21,184 nt of DNA, taken from the IMG/VR virus record IMGVR_UViG_3300008113_003767, positions 1 through 21,184 of that record. One strand, 5' to 3'. The translations under genes were made by a program, and so were the position numbers. How positions within the stretch are numbered: position 1 is the stretch's first letter; each line of letters begins with the position of its first letter. Of this stretch, positions 20,888-21,184 are shown piece after piece. The stretch is from a virus. The notes beneath the pieces were generated by a model, which worked only from the letters and a program-made list of their open reading frames with translations, was not told the origin of the DNA and ran no database searches.

Positions 20888-21024
20888 GCGCCTTCCCTGC
20901 TTTCACTTGGTGGATGAAAAAATCTTCTTGATCCACAACGAACACAATAAATCTCAACATGGTCAATGCTAGAATATTGTCTGTCAACGAACATTCTACC
21001 TTTGCACTTTCGGCAAGAAATCAA
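20833..21024 (-). CDS. Zinc-ribbon protein, 63 aa
   Basis: Four cysteines make one clear zinc ribbon: CRKC at 4-7 and CVRC at 27-30, with FVDRQYSS and HVEIY between them. The rest is a short basic tail. Proteins of this size are common in phages and are thought to bind nucleic acid or partners. I chose the TTG at 21024, with AAGGA seven bases upstream, which keeps both cysteine pairs. An upstream extension in the same frame would give a very hydrophobic Leu-rich start, but that stretch is the other-frame reading of the previous gene's end. Its end overlaps the HTH gene. Confidence 0.65.
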   Translation of the reverse strand: MISCRKCKGRMFVDRQYSSIDHVEIYCVRCGSRRFFHPPSESREGAWILLNEKSRAKHTITSL

Positions 21025-21040
21025 TTCAACATCCTTAATG

Positions 21041-21184
21041 TTAGTTTGGTACGCCAATAACAATAAGGTTAACACCAACAGTAAGATCGCCAGCAGCATT
21101 AAATCTTACAATTCCATCTACCTTAGTCGTTGTAACGCTTGTTAGAGTTACTGTAACGTTCTGTCCTGCTGGGGTTCCGCCTTT
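21041..21184 (-). CDS. C-terminal end of an unidentified protein (cut by window edge)
   Basis: The last 47 codons of a minus-strand gene are visible, ending TAA at 21041-21043. The text starts KGGTPAGQNVTVTLTSVTTT and ends NLIVIGVPN. It is rich in Val, Thr and Gly and looks like a beta-structured end, as in phage tail or fibre proteins. The alternating small and beta-branched residues suit a surface or structural protein, but the family cannot be decided from this piece. The zinc-ribbon gene begins 16 bases after its stop codon. Confidence 0.6.
   Translation of the reverse strand, partial: KGGTPAGQNVTVTLTSVTTTKVDGIVRFNAAGDLTVGVNLIVIGVPN

Noticed and set aside
20833-21099. Longer reading of the zinc-ribbon gene with a Leu-rich N-terminus
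   Set aside because: The hydrophobic stretch is the other-frame reading of the end of the preceding gene. The TTG at 21024 has a well-placed ribosome-binding site.
1-21184. Integrase, attachment sites or insertion sequences
   Set aside because: I found no recombinase or transposase motifs, no terminal inverted repeats and no tRNA-derived direct repeat. The MerR-like protein alone is not enough to call an excisionase.

Overview
This window looks like part of the genome of a tailed double-stranded DNA phage, or an assembled phage contig. It carries a complete phage replication and recombination set, both terminase subunits, two holin-like proteins and a CHAP endolysin, with no ribosomal or central-metabolism genes. 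Every gene I can support is on the minus strand, so transcription runs from high to low coordinates. The DNA is AT-rich. The host cannot be proved from the sequence. From memory of the protein families (HslV-like peptidase, the Cas4-like/RecA/DnaE cassette, actinobacterial-style Ig-like surface proteins, a probable leaderless mRNA) I lean towards an uncultured low-GC actinobacterium, possibly a freshwater one. No stretch longer than about 140 bases lacks a gene.

Layout in the direction of transcription. The last 47 residues of a protein that starts outside the window (21184-21041) are followed by a zinc-ribbon protein, a MerR-like HTH regulator and two small conserved-type proteins. Next come the replication genes: DnaB-like helicase, DnaG-like primase, a putative ssDNA-binding protein and DNA polymerase III alpha. 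A nucleotide and recombination block follows: MazG-like hydrolase, RecA/UvsX, a small zinc protein, a small PD-(D/E)XK nuclease, an unknown helical protein, a Cas4-like Fe-S exonuclease, a double zinc-knuckle protein and a RuvC-like resolvase. A 51-aa HTH protein, a 41-aa membrane protein and a DUF3310 protein lead into the small and large terminase subunits.

Below the terminase is an accessory and lysis region (7131 to 1). It holds a 575-aa exported Ig-like protein, a 764-aa exported coiled-coil protein, two holin-like proteins, an HslV-like peptidase, a 60-aa acidic protein, a 222-aa exported protein, three CCA-encoding tRNA genes (Asn, Glu, Gly), an IbpA-like small heat-shock protein and the start of a CHAP-domain endolysin. 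Portal, capsid and most tail genes are not in the window.

Transcription appears to use a host-type housekeeping sigma factor. I find seven well-placed promoters with TATACT, TATAAT or TAAACT -10 boxes, several with extended -10 TG or near-perfect TTGACA -35 boxes. One gives a probable leaderless mRNA. Three points deserve most attention: (1) the DnaE gene lacks the first ~35 residues of its PHP domain and its apparent ATG has no ribosome-binding site, although seven family-like residues lie just upstream in another frame; (2) two exported surface-type proteins of unknown role (575 and 764 aa) lie directly between the terminase and the holins; (3) a nearly identical 16-bp palindrome occurs both over a promoter and inside the HTH regulator gene.
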